The position numbers and the translations under genes were made by a program. DNA of 22,726 bases, taken from an uncultured Collinsella sp. Its GTDB lineage: Bacteria > Actinomycetota > Coriobacteriia > Coriobacteriales > Coriobacteriaceae. The DNA lies in the NCBI GenBank assembly GCA_900545445.1, contig UQZH01000033.1, positions 1-22,726 of the forward strand. Direction: 5' to 3'. The notes beneath the pieces are model-generated. The model worked only from the letters and a program-made list of their open reading frames with translations. It searched no databases and had not been told where the DNA came from. Below are positions 1 to 9,400 of the stretch, one piece after another. How positions within the stretch are numbered: the stretch's first letter is position 1; each line of letters opens with the position of its first letter.

Positions 1-485
1 TTGTAGATGTACTGCCAGCACATGCCGTCGCAGTCCTCTTCCTGGACGGTGCCGACGACCATGATCTTGTAGCCCTCGGGGATGAGGCCCATGTCCTTCA
101 TCATCTTGGCAGCGTAGGTAGCGGAAGCCATGCCACCCTCCTGGTCGGAGCCGCCGCGGCCGTAGATGATCTCGTCGGTCTCGTAGCCCTCGTAGGGATC
201 GGCATCCCAGTTCTCGATGTTGCCGATGCCGACGGTGTCGATGTGGGAGTCGATGGCGATGATCTTGTCGCCCTCGCCCATAAAGCCCATGACGTTGCCC
301 AGGCCGTCGACCTTGACCTCGTCATAGCCAAGGCTCTCCATCTCGGCCTTGATGCAGGCGACAACCTCACCCTCCTCGCAAGACTCAGAGGGATGGGAGA
401 TCATAGCGCGCAGGAAGCGAGTCATATCAGCACGATGGGACTCAGCAGCAGCCTTGATAGCGTCGAAATCGAGTTCTTTAGCCAT
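1..485 (-). CDS. ygeY: YgeY-type selenium-metabolism-linked M20 hydrolase (C-terminus beyond left edge)
   Basis: This is the N-terminal 161 residues of an M20-family zinc hydrolase; the gene runs off the left edge, and the family is about 400 residues long. Visible metal and catalytic residues are H81 and D83 in DSHIDTVG, D114 in GRGGSDQEGG, and the glutamate pair E149-E150 in TVQEEDCDG. This wording of the motifs is typical of YgeY, the hydrolase usually found beside ygeX and the selenium-dependent molybdenum hydroxylase genes. Its true substrate is unknown; an acylated amino acid or a dipeptide is likely. The ATG at 485 has AAAGG upstream and lies 74 bases after the ygeX stop, so the two genes are probably co-transcribed. 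Family assignment is firm, function is inferred from the family and neighbours. Confidence 0.9.
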   Translation of the reverse strand, partial: MAKELDFDAIKAAAESHRADMTRFLRAMISHPSESCEEGEVVACIKAEMESLGYDEVKVDGLGNVMGFMGEGDKIIAIDSHIDTVGIGNIENWDADPYEGYETDEIIYGRGGSDQEGGMASATYAAKMMKDMGLIPEGYKIMVVGTVQEEDCDGMCWQYIY

Positions 486-559
486 TGTTCATAACCTTTC
501 AAACGAAGGAATCTACCTGTGAGGTGGCGGAGCGATACCTATTTACTCCGCCCCAACGA

Positions 560-1774
560 TTAGCAAGTGGGATATTCGCCTTCCCAAACAATGCGGCGAT
601 ACTGGTCGGGATCGGTGTCGCCCTCGGTGGAGAAGCAGAGCACGGAGCTCGTCTTGTCCAGGCCGATGAGTTCCTTGAGCTCGGCGTACTCGGGATCGAG
701 CATGAGGGTCTCGACCAGGCCGGTGGTCACAGCGCCGGACTCGCCGGAGATGACGCGCGGGTCGCCCTTCTCGGGAGCGCCCAGGGTGCGCATGCCGCGA
801 GCGGTGACCCAGTCGGGGCAGGACACGAAGGCGGTGACGTGGTTGCGCAGGATATCCCAGCCCAGAATGTTGGGCTCGCCGCAGCACAGACCGGCCATGA
901 TGGAGGGCATGTCGCCGTCCACGATGCGCGGATCGCCGTCGCCGGCGGCAGCGCCCTTGTACAGACAGGCGGCAGGCGCGCACTCAGCCACGACGAAGGT
1001 GGGCGGGTTATCGGGATACAGGTTGGTGAAGTAGCCCACCACGGCGCCGGCGAGCGAACCCACGCCAGCCTGGACAAACACGTGCGTCGGGCGGTTGATG
1101 GCCATCTCGCGCAGCTGCTCGGCAGCCTCGGAAGCCATGGTGCCGTAACCCTCCATGATCCAGGACGGAATCTTCTCGTAGCCCTCCCAGGCGGTGTCCT
1201 GTACGATGACGCCGCGCTCGCAGGCATCGGCCTCGGCGGCGGCCATGCGCACGCACTCGTCGTAGTTGACCTCTTCGATGGTCACCGTGGCGCCCTCGGC
1301 CGCGATGTTATCGAAGCGGGGCTTGGTGGAACCCTTGGGCATGTGCACGACGGCCTTCTGGCCCAGCTTGTTGGCAGCCCATGCCACGCCGCGGCCATGG
1401 TTGCCGTCGGTAGCGGTAAAGAAGGTGGCCTGGCCAAAGTCCTCGGCCAGCTGATCGGAGGTCAGGTAATCGAAGGTGCAGTCGGCAACGTCCTTGCCGG
1501 TCTCGTCGGCAATATAGTTGGCCATGGCAAACGAGCCGCCCAGAACCTTAAAGGCGTTGAGGCCAAAGCGATAGCTCTCGTCCTTAACGCACAGGTTGGA
1601 CAGGCCCAGGCGCGCGGCCTGGCCGTCCAGGCGGGCAAGCGGAGTGACGGTGTACTGGGGGAACGACTGGTGGAAGGCGCGGGCCTTCTTCACGTGGTCG
1701 AGGCTCATGATTCCCAAGTGCTTGTCATCGCTCTTGGGCATCGTGTTGCCCGCCCACTGGATCTTATCGGCCAT
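560..1774 (-). CDS. ygeX: Diaminopropionate ammonia-lyase (PLP enzyme)
   Basis: This 404-residue protein has the normal length for diaminopropionate ammonia-lyase, a fold-type II PLP enzyme that converts D- or L-2,3-diaminopropionate to pyruvate and two ammonia. K76 in FGLNAFKVLGG is the Schiff-base lysine. D123 in TDGNHGRG and D193 in VQDTAWEGYEKIP match the acid pair that lets the family use both enantiomers. The glycine-rich phosphate-binding loop is seen in QAGVGSLAGAVVGYF (about residues 235-249). The start is set by a strong AGGAG 8 bases before the ATG. It is first in the operon with ygeY and is divergent from a DauR-type regulator; the shared intergenic region carries paired 21-bp sites. 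The product would be nitrogen and carbon from an unusual amino acid. Confidence 0.96.
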   Translation of the reverse strand: MADKIQWAGNTMPKSDDKHLGIMSLDHVKKARAFHQSFPQYTVTPLARLDGQAARLGLSNLCVKDESYRFGLNAFKVLGGSFAMANYIADETGKDVADCTFDYLTSDQLAEDFGQATFFTATDGNHGRGVAWAANKLGQKAVVHMPKGSTKPRFDNIAAEGATVTIEEVNYDECVRMAAAEADACERGVIVQDTAWEGYEKIPSWIMEGYGTMASEAAEQLREMAINRPTHVFVQAGVGSLAGAVVGYFTNLYPDNPPTFVVAECAPAACLYKGAAAGDGDPRIVDGDMPSIMAGLCCGEPNILGWDILRNHVTAFVSCPDWVTARGMRTLGAPEKGDPRVISGESGAVTTGLVETLMLDPEYAELKELIGLDKTSSVLCFSTEGDTDPDQYRRIVWEGEYPTC

Positions 1775-1860
1775 ACGGTGAACTCCTTAAGTCCTCTCTT
1801 GCCGGCCCCCGCATACGCGTTTCAGCCCATTCCCATTCATGCGACTGAACTTTTATGTGG

Positions 1861-1932
1861 ATGCCAAACAAAAAGTTTGTTAGCACTGTTCTATCACACT
1901 TTTTGATTGGCATACCTAACGAATTGTTTGTT
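1861..1932. promoter_or_regulatory. Paired 21-bp candidate operators between ygeX and the divergent regulator
   Basis: Two sites of the form ATnCCnAAC-N5-GTTTGTT occur at 1861-1881 and 1912-1932, exactly 51 bp apart, matching at 16 of 21 positions. The core AAC-N5-GTT is itself a dyad; in the first site it extends to AACAAA-aag-TTTGTT. The spacing is about five helical turns, so both sites face the same side of the DNA. They sit in the 277-bp gap (1775-2051) between the divergent genes, where a local regulator would act on both. I could not place convincing -35/-10 boxes for either direction. Binding by the adjacent YheO/DauR-type protein is inference. Confidence 0.55.
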
Positions 1933-2051
1933 GCCGTAATCGGTACTTTTTCGCCGCCGAACGGTCATGAATTGCCTTGTTGATGGATTTGTTTGCGGTC
2001 AAGTGTGGTTTATGGCAAAGTGTGCCCAAACTAATTTTTAGGAAGGCACCC

Positions 2052-2705
2052 ATGACCCCCGCACAGATTGAGTTTTACAAGCGCCTAGCACACGGCCTGG
2101 CGCTCCAATTTGGCCCCAACTGCGAAGTCGTCGTCCACGATCTGGAAACCGAGGACGTGGACCACTCCATCGTAGTGATCGAAAACGGCCACGTCAGCGG
2201 GCGCAAACTGGGTGACGGCCCCAGCCATATCGTGTTTGAGTCCATGCACGAGGGCACCACCGACGTGCACGACCGCGAGCCATACCTCACCAAAACCACC
2301 GATGGCAAGCTGCTCAAATCGTCGACGATCTTTATCCGCAACGACGAAGGCAAGCCCGTCGGCATTTTGGGCATTAACTTTGACATTACGCTCATGAAGG
2401 CTTTTGAGCGTTCGCTCGACGCCTTTACCGGCACCGGCGGCACGGGCTATACCGAGCCCGAGCCCATTACCAAGAACATCGGCGACCTGCTCGAGGACCT
2501 GCTGCACGAGTGCGAGCAGTTTGTGGGCAAGCCCGCGGCACTCATGACCAAAGACGAGCGCATTCGTGCCATTGGCTACCTCGACCGTCGCGGCGCCTTC
2601 CTCATTTCCAAGTCGAGCGAGCGCGCCTGCGAGTTCTTTGGCATCTCCAAGTACAGTTTTTATAGCTACCTCAATGAGGCCAAGGCGGCGGCCGGCGACA
2701 AGTAG
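2052..2705 (+). CDS. YheO/DauR-family transcriptional regulator (PAS + HTH)
   Basis: A 217-residue DNA-binding regulator. Residues about 5-118 form a YheO-like PAS domain, ending in a typical GILGINFDIT strand at 104-113. Residues about 165-210 (TKDERIRAIGYLDRRGAF, then FFGISKYSFYSYLNEA) match the DauR-type helix-turn-helix. I chose the ATG at 2052 because AGGAAGG lies just upstream; an in-frame ATG at 1977 would add 25 residues with no family similarity and would overlap the control region. Pseudomonas DauR represses D-amino-acid catabolism in response to D-arginine. Here the divergent neighbour degrades D/L-diaminopropionate, so the regulator probably senses a diamino acid or related compound and controls ygeX-ygeY; that role is inferred. 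Confidence 0.88.
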   Translation: MTPAQIEFYKRLAHGLALQFGPNCEVVVHDLETEDVDHSIVVIENGHVSGRKLGDGPSHIVFESMHEGTTDVHDREPYLTKTTDGKLLKSSTIFIRNDEGKPVGILGINFDITLMKAFERSLDAFTGTGGTGYTEPEPITKNIGDLLEDLLHECEQFVGKPAALMTKDERIRAIGYLDRRGAFLISKSSERACEFFGISKYSFYSYLNEAKAAAGDK

Positions 2706-2828
2706 GCGCTCGCCTGGATTGCCCCTCCCCTTTTGGGCGCGAGTTCTGGAAAGCACGAATCCAAGACCGAGCCACTTGGGAAGTTCCATATAATCGATGT
2801 CATTAGTATTTCGAAAGGATGGAACAGA

Positions 2829-3818
2829 ATGGCGTTGAGCAAGGCATCATGCACCGGTCGCGGATTGATTCCGGCAATTGGTGGACATGTGCACCGCATG
2901 TTCGATGAGGGTGAAGACGACCTGTTTTCGCTGAGCCTTGACGATGTGATGGATGATCGCCCGTGGACCGCCGACGAACTCATGGGCGGCGGCGCGGCTC
3001 GCCCGTCAAGCCCCAATCCCGCACTTGCGCCTAAGACCGCATCTGCGCCGACTCCTGCGCAGTCGGCTGTTTCGACGCCCGCGCCTACACCCGCACCCAC
3101 TTCGGCGCCCACGCCCGCTCCCCGCCCCGCAAGTGACCCATCCGAGACGGCGGCATTTCTCGCAGCAGCGACGCAGGGCAAATCGGCCGACAGCACTGTT
3201 ATGTACAGCGCCCAGCAGTTGCCTGTTCCTGCGGCACGCAAGCCTCCGGTCGCAAGGCTCGATGAGCCCGTTGCCCATCAGGTTGCCTACGATTCCTGGG
3301 CTGCAACCGATCTGGATGAGACCTCTACCGGCATGCCGGCGCTCGACGTTCCAGTTAACCCGCTTTTTGCCGCCAACACGAGCGCCGCAGACTATGAGGG
3401 CGGTACGGCATATTCCGATTATTCCGATGGCTATGCTGGCAACAGTCGCATCGAGACCGAGGACTATGGCACCGCGTCGAGCGATTATCCCAACGATCCG
3501 TACGCTGCCACGCCCGCACCGGAATATGACCCGGAGGCCGCGTCCGCGCCGGCGTATACCAAAAGCACGGGCGAAGAGCGCTTCGCCGATTATTACGCCG
3601 AGGAAAAGGCACTGCGTTTCTCGGAATTTCCGCAGGCAGTCAAGGTTGCCTTTATCGCCATTATCATTGCCCTGCTCGGTGTCATTGCATTTGAGGGATT
3701 CCAGCTGTTCCGCGGCCCCACCCAAGCGGAGTCGGAGACCCAGCAAAAAGAGGACGATAACCAGTACCTGGACATCAACACCCTCAAGGGCGACCCCAAC
3801 GACGGGGACGACGAGTAG
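2829..3818 (+). CDS. Disordered Pro/Ala-rich protein with one C-terminal transmembrane helix, unknown function
   Basis: The 329-residue product matches no family I recognise. The first 265 or so residues are low-complexity and hydrophilic: a Pro/Ala/Thr-rich stretch (about residues 57-100) with repeated AP-type dipeptides, then a Tyr/Asp/Ser-rich stretch. One strong hydrophobic segment (about 271-296, VKVAFIAIIIALLGVIAF and following) is a single membrane helix, followed by a 35-residue acidic tail. There is no N-terminal signal peptide, so a long cytoplasmic N-terminus with a short exported tail is plausible. The ATG at 2829 is preferred for its AAAGGA ribosome-binding site at good spacing; an upstream in-frame ATG at 2733 lacks one. 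It stands alone, 123 bases after the regulator, and ends before a hairpin terminator. Confidence 0.75.
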   Translation: MALSKASCTGRGLIPAIGGHVHRMFDEGEDDLFSLSLDDVMDDRPWTADELMGGGAARPSSPNPALAPKTASAPTPAQSAVSTPAPTPAPTSAPTPAPRPASDPSETAAFLAAATQGKSADSTVMYSAQQLPVPAARKPPVARLDEPVAHQVAYDSWAATDLDETSTGMPALDVPVNPLFAANTSAADYEGGTAYSDYSDGYAGNSRIETEDYGTASSDYPNDPYAATPAPEYDPEAASAPAYTKSTGEERFADYYAEEKALRFSEFPQAVKVAFIAIIIALLGVIAFEGFQLFRGPTQAESETQQKEDDNQYLDINTLKGDPNDGDDE

Positions 3819-3851
3819 CGAGGGCTGAAGGCGGCCACAGGATCCCGCATC

Positions 3852-3878
3852 CAGCACCAGCTTCTTAGTGCTGTTTTG
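3852..3878 (+). terminator. Candidate rho-independent terminator after the membrane protein gene
   Basis: A 6-bp stem CAGCAC (3852-3857) and GTGCTG (3868-3873) encloses a 10-base loop and is followed by TTTTG. The stem is short, so strength is uncertain, but the position just 3' of the stop at 3818 fits. Confidence 0.5.
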
Positions 3879-3888
3879 TCATCCAGCT

Positions 3889-3932
3889 ACACTTTTCCGA
3901 AGTTTTAAGGTGCCTATTTCGACACTTTTCCG
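3889..3932 (+). repeat. Direct repeat ACACTTTTCCG, 33-bp period, ahead of the 97-residue gene
   Basis: ACACTTTTCCG is present at 3889-3899 and again at 3922-3932, an exact 11-bp match with a 33-bp period (about three helical turns). Similarity continues weakly into the following T-rich bases. The second copy ends just before the candidate -10 box at 3938, a position suited to a regulator that contacts the promoter. Confidence 0.5.
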
Positions 3933-3937
3933 GATTT

Positions 3938-3943
3938 TATACT
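3938..3943 (+). promoter_or_regulatory. Candidate -10 box TATACT for a near-leaderless transcript
   Basis: TATACT differs from the consensus at one position. Initiation 6-8 bases downstream would leave only about 5-7 bases before the ATG at 3956, where no Shine-Dalgarno sequence is visible. No good -35 box is seen at 16-18 bp; the direct repeat lies there instead. Confidence 0.4.
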
Positions 3944-3955
3944 CTGTCCCTCCAG

Positions 3956-4249
3956 ATGCGCTTTACGGTGCAGGCGTTGGAAGAAGGGCCATGTGCCGCT
4001 GGCGGCCCACATGTTCTGCAGATCAAGCTGCTCGGAGACGGCTCGCGCGAGCCGTCCAGCTGGAAGCTTTTTGCCGACGGTGCGTGCGTTGCGGACGGAT
4101 CCGGCGCCTTTGCCCGCGAGTGCTTCTGCGAGGGCGCCGAGGTGTTCCTGGACCTGTGTCGCGACGCCGTGCACGCGGCCGAGCTGCACCAGTGGAGCCA
4201 GAGGGAGTACGAGCTGCTGAGCGCGGCGCGCGGGATTGCGGGGGTGTAG
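3956..4249 (+). CDS. Conserved-looking 97-residue protein of unknown function
   Basis: I do not recognise a family. The reading frame has strong third-position G/C bias throughout, typical of real genes in this genome, and it lies between a promoter-like signal and a strong terminator. The product is soluble, mixed alpha/beta in appearance, with four or five cysteines (near residues 13, 44, 57, 59 and 68) and a helical C-terminal third (ECFCEGAEVFLDLCRDAVHA and onward). There is no signal peptide or membrane helix. No ribosome-binding site precedes the ATG; the -10-like TATACT a few bases upstream suggests a leaderless or nearly leaderless mRNA. A longer frame on the same strand (3868-4320) in another phase has no coding bias and is not believed. 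Confidence 0.6.
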   Translation: MRFTVQALEEGPCAAGGPHVLQIKLLGDGSREPSSWKLFADGACVADGSGAFARECFCEGAEVFLDLCRDAVHAAELHQWSQREYELLSAARGIAGV

Positions 4250-4287
4250 GTGGGCAGATAAGCCATCGGCAATTCCGAGATGGCAAG

Positions 4288-4314
4288 GGCCGGGAATTAG
4301 ATTCCCGGCCTTTA
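4288..4314 (+). terminator. Strong hairpin terminator between convergent genes
   Basis: A perfect 10-bp stem GGCCGGGAAT (4288-4297) and ATTCCCGGCC (4301-4310) has a 3-base loop and is followed by TTTAA on the plus strand. It lies between the 97-residue gene and the stop of the convergent nuclease gene at 4317. The plus side has the short T-run; the minus side has none, so it may work mainly for plus-strand transcripts. Confidence 0.8.
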
Positions 4315-4316
4315 AC

Positions 4317-6440
4317 CTAGCACTGCTTTATAAGATCGAGCACCGCGGGAATGTCATCGGCATTACGAAGAGCAACATAGGTCGGTAGGCCTGGGCCAAA
4401 TCCACCCTGCGTACGTTTGTCCTGGCACATGTCCTCTGGATCAATTAGGTCATCCACGCTCTTTGCCAGGCCGACGGCAATCCAGCCACCGTTGCTGGTC
4501 CTACCTTCTAACACGGCATGCAGTTTTCGCTTGCCCGACCTGAAGCCTACATAGTACTTGGCTATGTAGGACTCCCACGAAGGGTTACCACTCAGAACGG
4601 ACTCGCGCACCTCATCGAAAAGCTTCTGGTTGAGCCCACCTTCGGCAAAGGTGGGGTGGTTCTCATGCAGAGTCCAGACAGGAGCCTCGTCAGGCTCCCC
4701 ACGAGAAGGACGGTACTTGTCGACGACGTCTGCCGGAAGGTCGGGATACTTCCATATCTCGCACGCTTCTTTCGCCAGCTCGTCCGCGCGCTGCCCAATC
4801 TCTTCCTCACCCCATTTTTCATGCGAGACAATCGATTTGTTTAGGTAGAGCGGGCTGCACTTAAATCCGACGTCAGGCAGATTGAGCTTGTCCGAGAACG
4901 ACCGGTTTGAGTACTCCTGGTTGTAGCCCGTCAGCGTAAGATTTCCCAAGTTGTTGCACAGCCTGTCGTGGACGTCTTCCCAGTTCTCACCAAGCGATTC
5001 CTTCCAGCCGTGCTCATCATCAATCGTCTGGGGCATGATGTGCTCGATCTGGTAATCGTCGGCTGAGATGGACTCCTTCGGGTGGTGCCAGTTCTCCATG
5101 CGTTCCAGGTAATAGCGCTTTTTAGAGAAGCGGTTGTAGCAGTCACGCGCCTTAAACTCCTCGACAAAATGCTCGTCTGTCGGAAAGTATGCGGTCATAC
5201 CGCTGCTGTGGATAAGGAGCATCGCCGTAACGTACTCCTCGATATCGTCCTGCTGCTCGAGATTGCGATACATGCCGGCAAAGAAATTATTTAGGCCCGT
5301 GGTAAGTCTGCCGCAAACCGCTCGCCTGAACAGAAACGACTCGATAGTCTCGCAGATACGTAAAAACGCATTGCGGTCTAGTCCATTCCCCTCGTAAACC
5401 GAATAAAGCAACATTAAGAGGAGCCTTATCTGCTTCACGTCGAGGCTTACGATTCTGCCGAACACTCGGCGCAGTCCGTCGTCCTTCTCCTTACCAAGGA
5501 ACAGACTGGCGTATCTATGTGCATACCCGCGCAGCTCCTTAAGCAGGCCCTCGGTGTCACCATCGTAGTCGTCGGCGAAATAGCGCTTAAACTCGTAGTA
5601 GGCCTCGTTCTCCTTCGGCATCCTATTGGGAACTTTAAGCCACAGCCAGTACCAGATAAATGCATTGAACTCGTCCTCGCCGCCTTTTCCGAACAAGCAC
5701 TCGAGTGGATGCCAATAACCCTCATAAAGCTTGGTCTGTTCGTCGTTGGGAAGCGACATTAGAACGTAGTTACGGATGAGGTCAATGGGTGTGAGCGGCT
5801 TGCCCTTGGAGTTCATGGACTCAAATATGAGCTGGGCATTATCAACGCCAGCGGTGAGCTTAGTGTCTATGACCTGCACGCGGTTTAGCCCCGCCCAAAG
5901 CCTTGCCGGGTCAAATGATTTACCACGCATCTTCTCGCGGAAGAACGCATGGTTCTCGACAATCCGATCCGATTTTTCATCTGGCACGGGAGCCCCAGAC
6001 ACGATGGAGAACAGCGTCTCTTTATCGTCCTGCGAGAGCACCAGCTTGTAGCGTGCCAGACCGTTGTAGTCGTCATCGTTAAAGAGGTAATTTTTCCTCA
6101 GCGCCGAGATTTTGAGGTCGCCAAGGAAGCCAGCCTTGTCGGGGTTGCTCTCCAAATAGTCAGCCAAAGCTGCAATCATCAACGAAAACGTCGTCATGCG
6201 CTGCTGTCCGTCAATCAGAAGCACGCGCGAAATGCTCGTGGCAGAGCTCTCGGACTCGGGGATATAAAGCATTGACCCCACGAAGTGCGATACGCCATCA
6301 CGACCCGCTCGCATGACGTCATCCCAAAGCACCTCGCACTCTTTTACACTCCACGAGTAAACTCGCTGGTACACGGGAATGACAAACTGCATCTTCGCCA
6401 CGCCCATAAGGTCGAGTAGATTTGCCTCGGTTGCTTTCAT
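4317..6440 (-). CDS. GmrSD-like DUF262/DUF1524 nuclease, last gene of the type I R-M operon
   Basis: This 707-residue protein is a DUF262-DUF1524 fusion of the GmrSD (type IV restriction) superfamily. The N-terminal DUF262 (ParB/Srx-like NTPase fold) shows IPVYQRVYSW at 21-30 and the diagnostic IDGQQRMTT at 76-84, plus FESMNSKGKPLTPIDLIRNY at 206-225. The DUF1524 HNH-type nuclease shows YQIEHIMPQ at 463-471 and NNLGNLTLTGYNQEYSN at 496-512. Residues about 600-705 resemble a DUF5655-type C-terminal domain. All key motifs are intact, so it should be active. It starts 39 bases after the hsdR stop with an AAGGGG ribosome-binding site, so it is co-transcribed. GmrSD enzymes cut glucosylated or otherwise modified phage DNA; its target here is inferred and may differ. 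Confidence 0.9.
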   Translation of the reverse strand: MKATEANLLDLMGVAKMQFVIPVYQRVYSWSVKECEVLWDDVMRAGRDGVSHFVGSMLYIPESESSATSISRVLLIDGQQRMTTFSLMIAALADYLESNPDKAGFLGDLKISALRKNYLFNDDDYNGLARYKLVLSQDDKETLFSIVSGAPVPDEKSDRIVENHAFFREKMRGKSFDPARLWAGLNRVQVIDTKLTAGVDNAQLIFESMNSKGKPLTPIDLIRNYVLMSLPNDEQTKLYEGYWHPLECLFGKGGEDEFNAFIWYWLWLKVPNRMPKENEAYYEFKRYFADDYDGDTEGLLKELRGYAHRYASLFLGKEKDDGLRRVFGRIVSLDVKQIRLLLMLLYSVYEGNGLDRNAFLRICETIESFLFRRAVCGRLTTGLNNFFAGMYRNLEQQDDIEEYVTAMLLIHSSGMTAYFPTDEHFVEEFKARDCYNRFSKKRYYLERMENWHHPKESISADDYQIEHIMPQTIDDEHGWKESLGENWEDVHDRLCNNLGNLTLTGYNQEYSNRSFSDKLNLPDVGFKCSPLYLNKSIVSHEKWGEEEIGQRADELAKEACEIWKYPDLPADVVDKYRPSRGEPDEAPVWTLHENHPTFAEGGLNQKLFDEVRESVLSGNPSWESYIAKYYVGFRSGKRKLHAVLEGRTSNGGWIAVGLAKSVDDLIDPEDMCQDKRTQGGFGPGLPTYVALRNADDIPAVLDLIKQC

Positions 6441-6479
6441 TTGCGGTTGCCCCTTTTTCCAACATCAATCTCAGGAATC

Positions 6480-9400
6480 CTACTTGAATTTCTCAACCAG
6501 CAGCTGCCCGATGGCGCTCATCATGGCGCGATACTTCTCACTGTCCTCAAAGAGGCTGGTAAAGGAGTCCGTGTTCTCCACATAGGCGCGGCGAGCCTCC
6601 TCATCGAACACCTTGGGCAGCAGGCTTGATTCGAAGACCTGTCTGCCGTCGCGACGGATGGTGTCGGCGACCTGCGGGTTTTCGGCGATACGCTTCCACA
6701 GCGTGTCGATAACCACACGATCTCCCTCGGTGAAGTTGCCAGCCCACTGCTCGTTGAACTTATCCACGAGCACCTGCAGCGGGTCGCGCTTCTTATCGGG
6801 CGTCACGGTCTTGGCCGCGCCACCGGGATCGAGCACGCCGCCGCCAGGCTCAAGCGAAATGCTGCCCTCGAACTCCTGCTTGAGCTTGTAGAAGCGCATC
6901 TCGACCTTGTCGTCCACAGCCTCGACGGGGATCTTCTCGACCTTGAGGAGGTGGCGCAGATAGCTTAAATACACGTATTCCTTATGCAGGTCTCGGTCAA
7001 ACATGCGCACGATCTGGGTGATGTAGGTGTACCACTTGCAGAAGCTACGCACCTTGCGACGAACCTGATAGCGTTCATCGTCGTTCAACTCGTTATAACG
7101 CGCGACCGCCGGCTTCAAAACGGCCGCGAGCTTACCCTGCACGTTGCTCTGCGATTTACCCTTGCCATCGGTGAAGACTATCTCGGCAGCGGCCTCAATG
7201 TCAGACTCGTCATAGAGCCCGTAACCGCGAATATCGGTCTGCACCTGATAGAGGAGGTCGGTGTTAATCTGCTCGGAAAGCGACGTCTCGGTGTAGAAGC
7301 GTTCGAAAGCCTTCTGGATGTCCTCGGGCTTGTTCACGAAGTCGAGGATGTAGGTGTCCTCCTTGTCCGGGTGGATGCGGTTGACGCGGCAGAGCGTCTG
7401 GACGGCCTTCACGTCCTTGAGCTTCTTGTCCACCACCAGCGTGTGCAGCAGCGGCTCGTCAAAGCCCGTCTGGTACTTCTCGGCAACAACAAGCACGTCC
7501 CCATAGTTGTGGAACTCGGCCTTCGTTTGGCTCTCGGCGACGCGTTGTCCATCGTGGCCGACGTTGATGACCGGCTCGGTGTACTCGGGACCGTCGGGGC
7601 CGTCAGCCGGGTCGCTAATGGCGCCCGAGAACGCCACCAGCACCTCGATATCATCGTAGCCCTTCTTCTGCATGTAGCGCTTGATCTCGTGGTAGTAGCG
7701 AACCGTCGCGAGGCGCGAGGCCGTGACCACCATCATCTTGCCCTTGCCGCGGATTTTGGTGCGTGTCACATTGCGGAATGTCTCCACGATGATCTCGGCT
7801 TTCTGGCCGAGGGCATAGGGGTGCAGCTCCTTATACTTGCGGAGCAGCTTGAGCGTGGGGCTGCTCGGTACGTCGGGATTGTCGGGGACCGTGCGTGCGA
7901 GCTCGACGGCCTCCGAATAACTCACGTAGTTGGCGAGGGGGTCCATAATGAAGCCCTCCTCTATCGCCTGGCGCATCGAGTAGACGTGGAACGGGTGGAA
8001 GGACCCGTCAGGCCACTCATCGCCGAAGATCTCGAGCGTCTGTTCCTTTGGCGTGGCGGTAAAGGCAACGAAGGTCAGGTTCTTGTGACGGCCGTGGCTC
8101 GCGAGCTCGTCGGCGAGCTGGTCCTCCCAATCGGCTGCGGCGTCCTCGGCTTCCGCCTCGATCTCAGCGTACTCCTCGAGCGCGTCGCGCTTGTCGGCAA
8201 GGGCGCTCTTGAGCTTGAGCGCGCTCGTTCCCGTCTGGGACGAATGTGCCTCGTCGACGATGATGGCGAAGCGCTTACCCTTGCTCTCGACCTGCTCGTA
8301 GATCACGGGGAACTTCTGAAGGGTCGAGACGATGAGACGAGCGCCGCCGTTGATGGCGTCCCGCAGGTCGGCCGAGGTCTTGTCCTTGCCGATGGTCACG
8401 ACCGAGCCGATGGCGTGATCGAAGCCCGAGATGGTCTCCTGCAGCTGGCTGTCGAGCACTCGGCGGTCGGTGACGACGACCACGGAGTCGAACAGCGGGG
8501 TGTCATCCACAAAGAGGGATGCAAGGCGATAGGCCGTCCAGGCGATGCTGTTCGACTTGCCCGACCCCGCCGAATGCTGCACGAGGTAGTTCTTGCCCGT
8601 CCCGTTCGCGCGCACGTCGGCGATGACCTTACGCACGGAGTCGAGCTGGTGGTAACGGGGGAAGATGATGCGCTCCTTCTTGCGCTTCACCTCGTTGCCG
8701 CGCGCATCGAGCTCTGTCTCTTCCTTGACCTCCAGGTGGAGGAACTTGTTGACGATATCGAGCAGGCTGTCCTTCTGCAGGGCGACCTCCCACAAGTGGC
8801 TCGTGGCATAACCGTCGGGATTTGCGGGGTTGCCGGCGCCGCCGTCGTTTCCCGCCCCGGCGGAGCCCTGGTTGAACGGCAGGAAGAAGGTCTTCGCGCC
8901 CTCCAGCTTGGTGGTCATGTAGACATTTTCGAGATCGACGGCGAAAAAGGCCACCATGCGCGTGTTGAACTTGAGACAGCGACACCTCGGGTCGCGGTCC
9001 TCGCGCCACTGGCGCATGGCATTCTCAACGTCTTGGCCGGTGAACTGGTCCTTGAGCTCTATGCCCACCAGGGGGATGCCGTTCACGTCCAGGACCATGT
9101 CGATGGTCTGGTTGCCCGTCTCGGCGAAGTGGAACTGGCGGATGCAGCGGCAGACGTTCTTGGCATAGTGGTCGGCGGCGCTTTCGTTAAGCCCGCTCTC
9201 CGGCTTGAAGAATACGACCTTGAAAGGAATTCCTCGGTGCTTGAAGCCGTGTTTGAGCACCGCGACCATACCCAGGCGGTCGACGGCGTCGTTGAAGACC
9301 TTGGCGAACTTCGCCGTGGAATCGGAGTTGCACATGCGCTCGAAGCGATCCCACGCCTTGGGCTGCGTCGTCTGGATGAAGTTGACCAGGGTGGCGGCGT

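Noticed and set aside
3868..4320. 150-codon open frame overlapping the 97-residue gene
   Set aside because: It begins inside the terminator hairpin, ends inside the next terminator and lacks coding bias; the 97-residue frame carries the bias.
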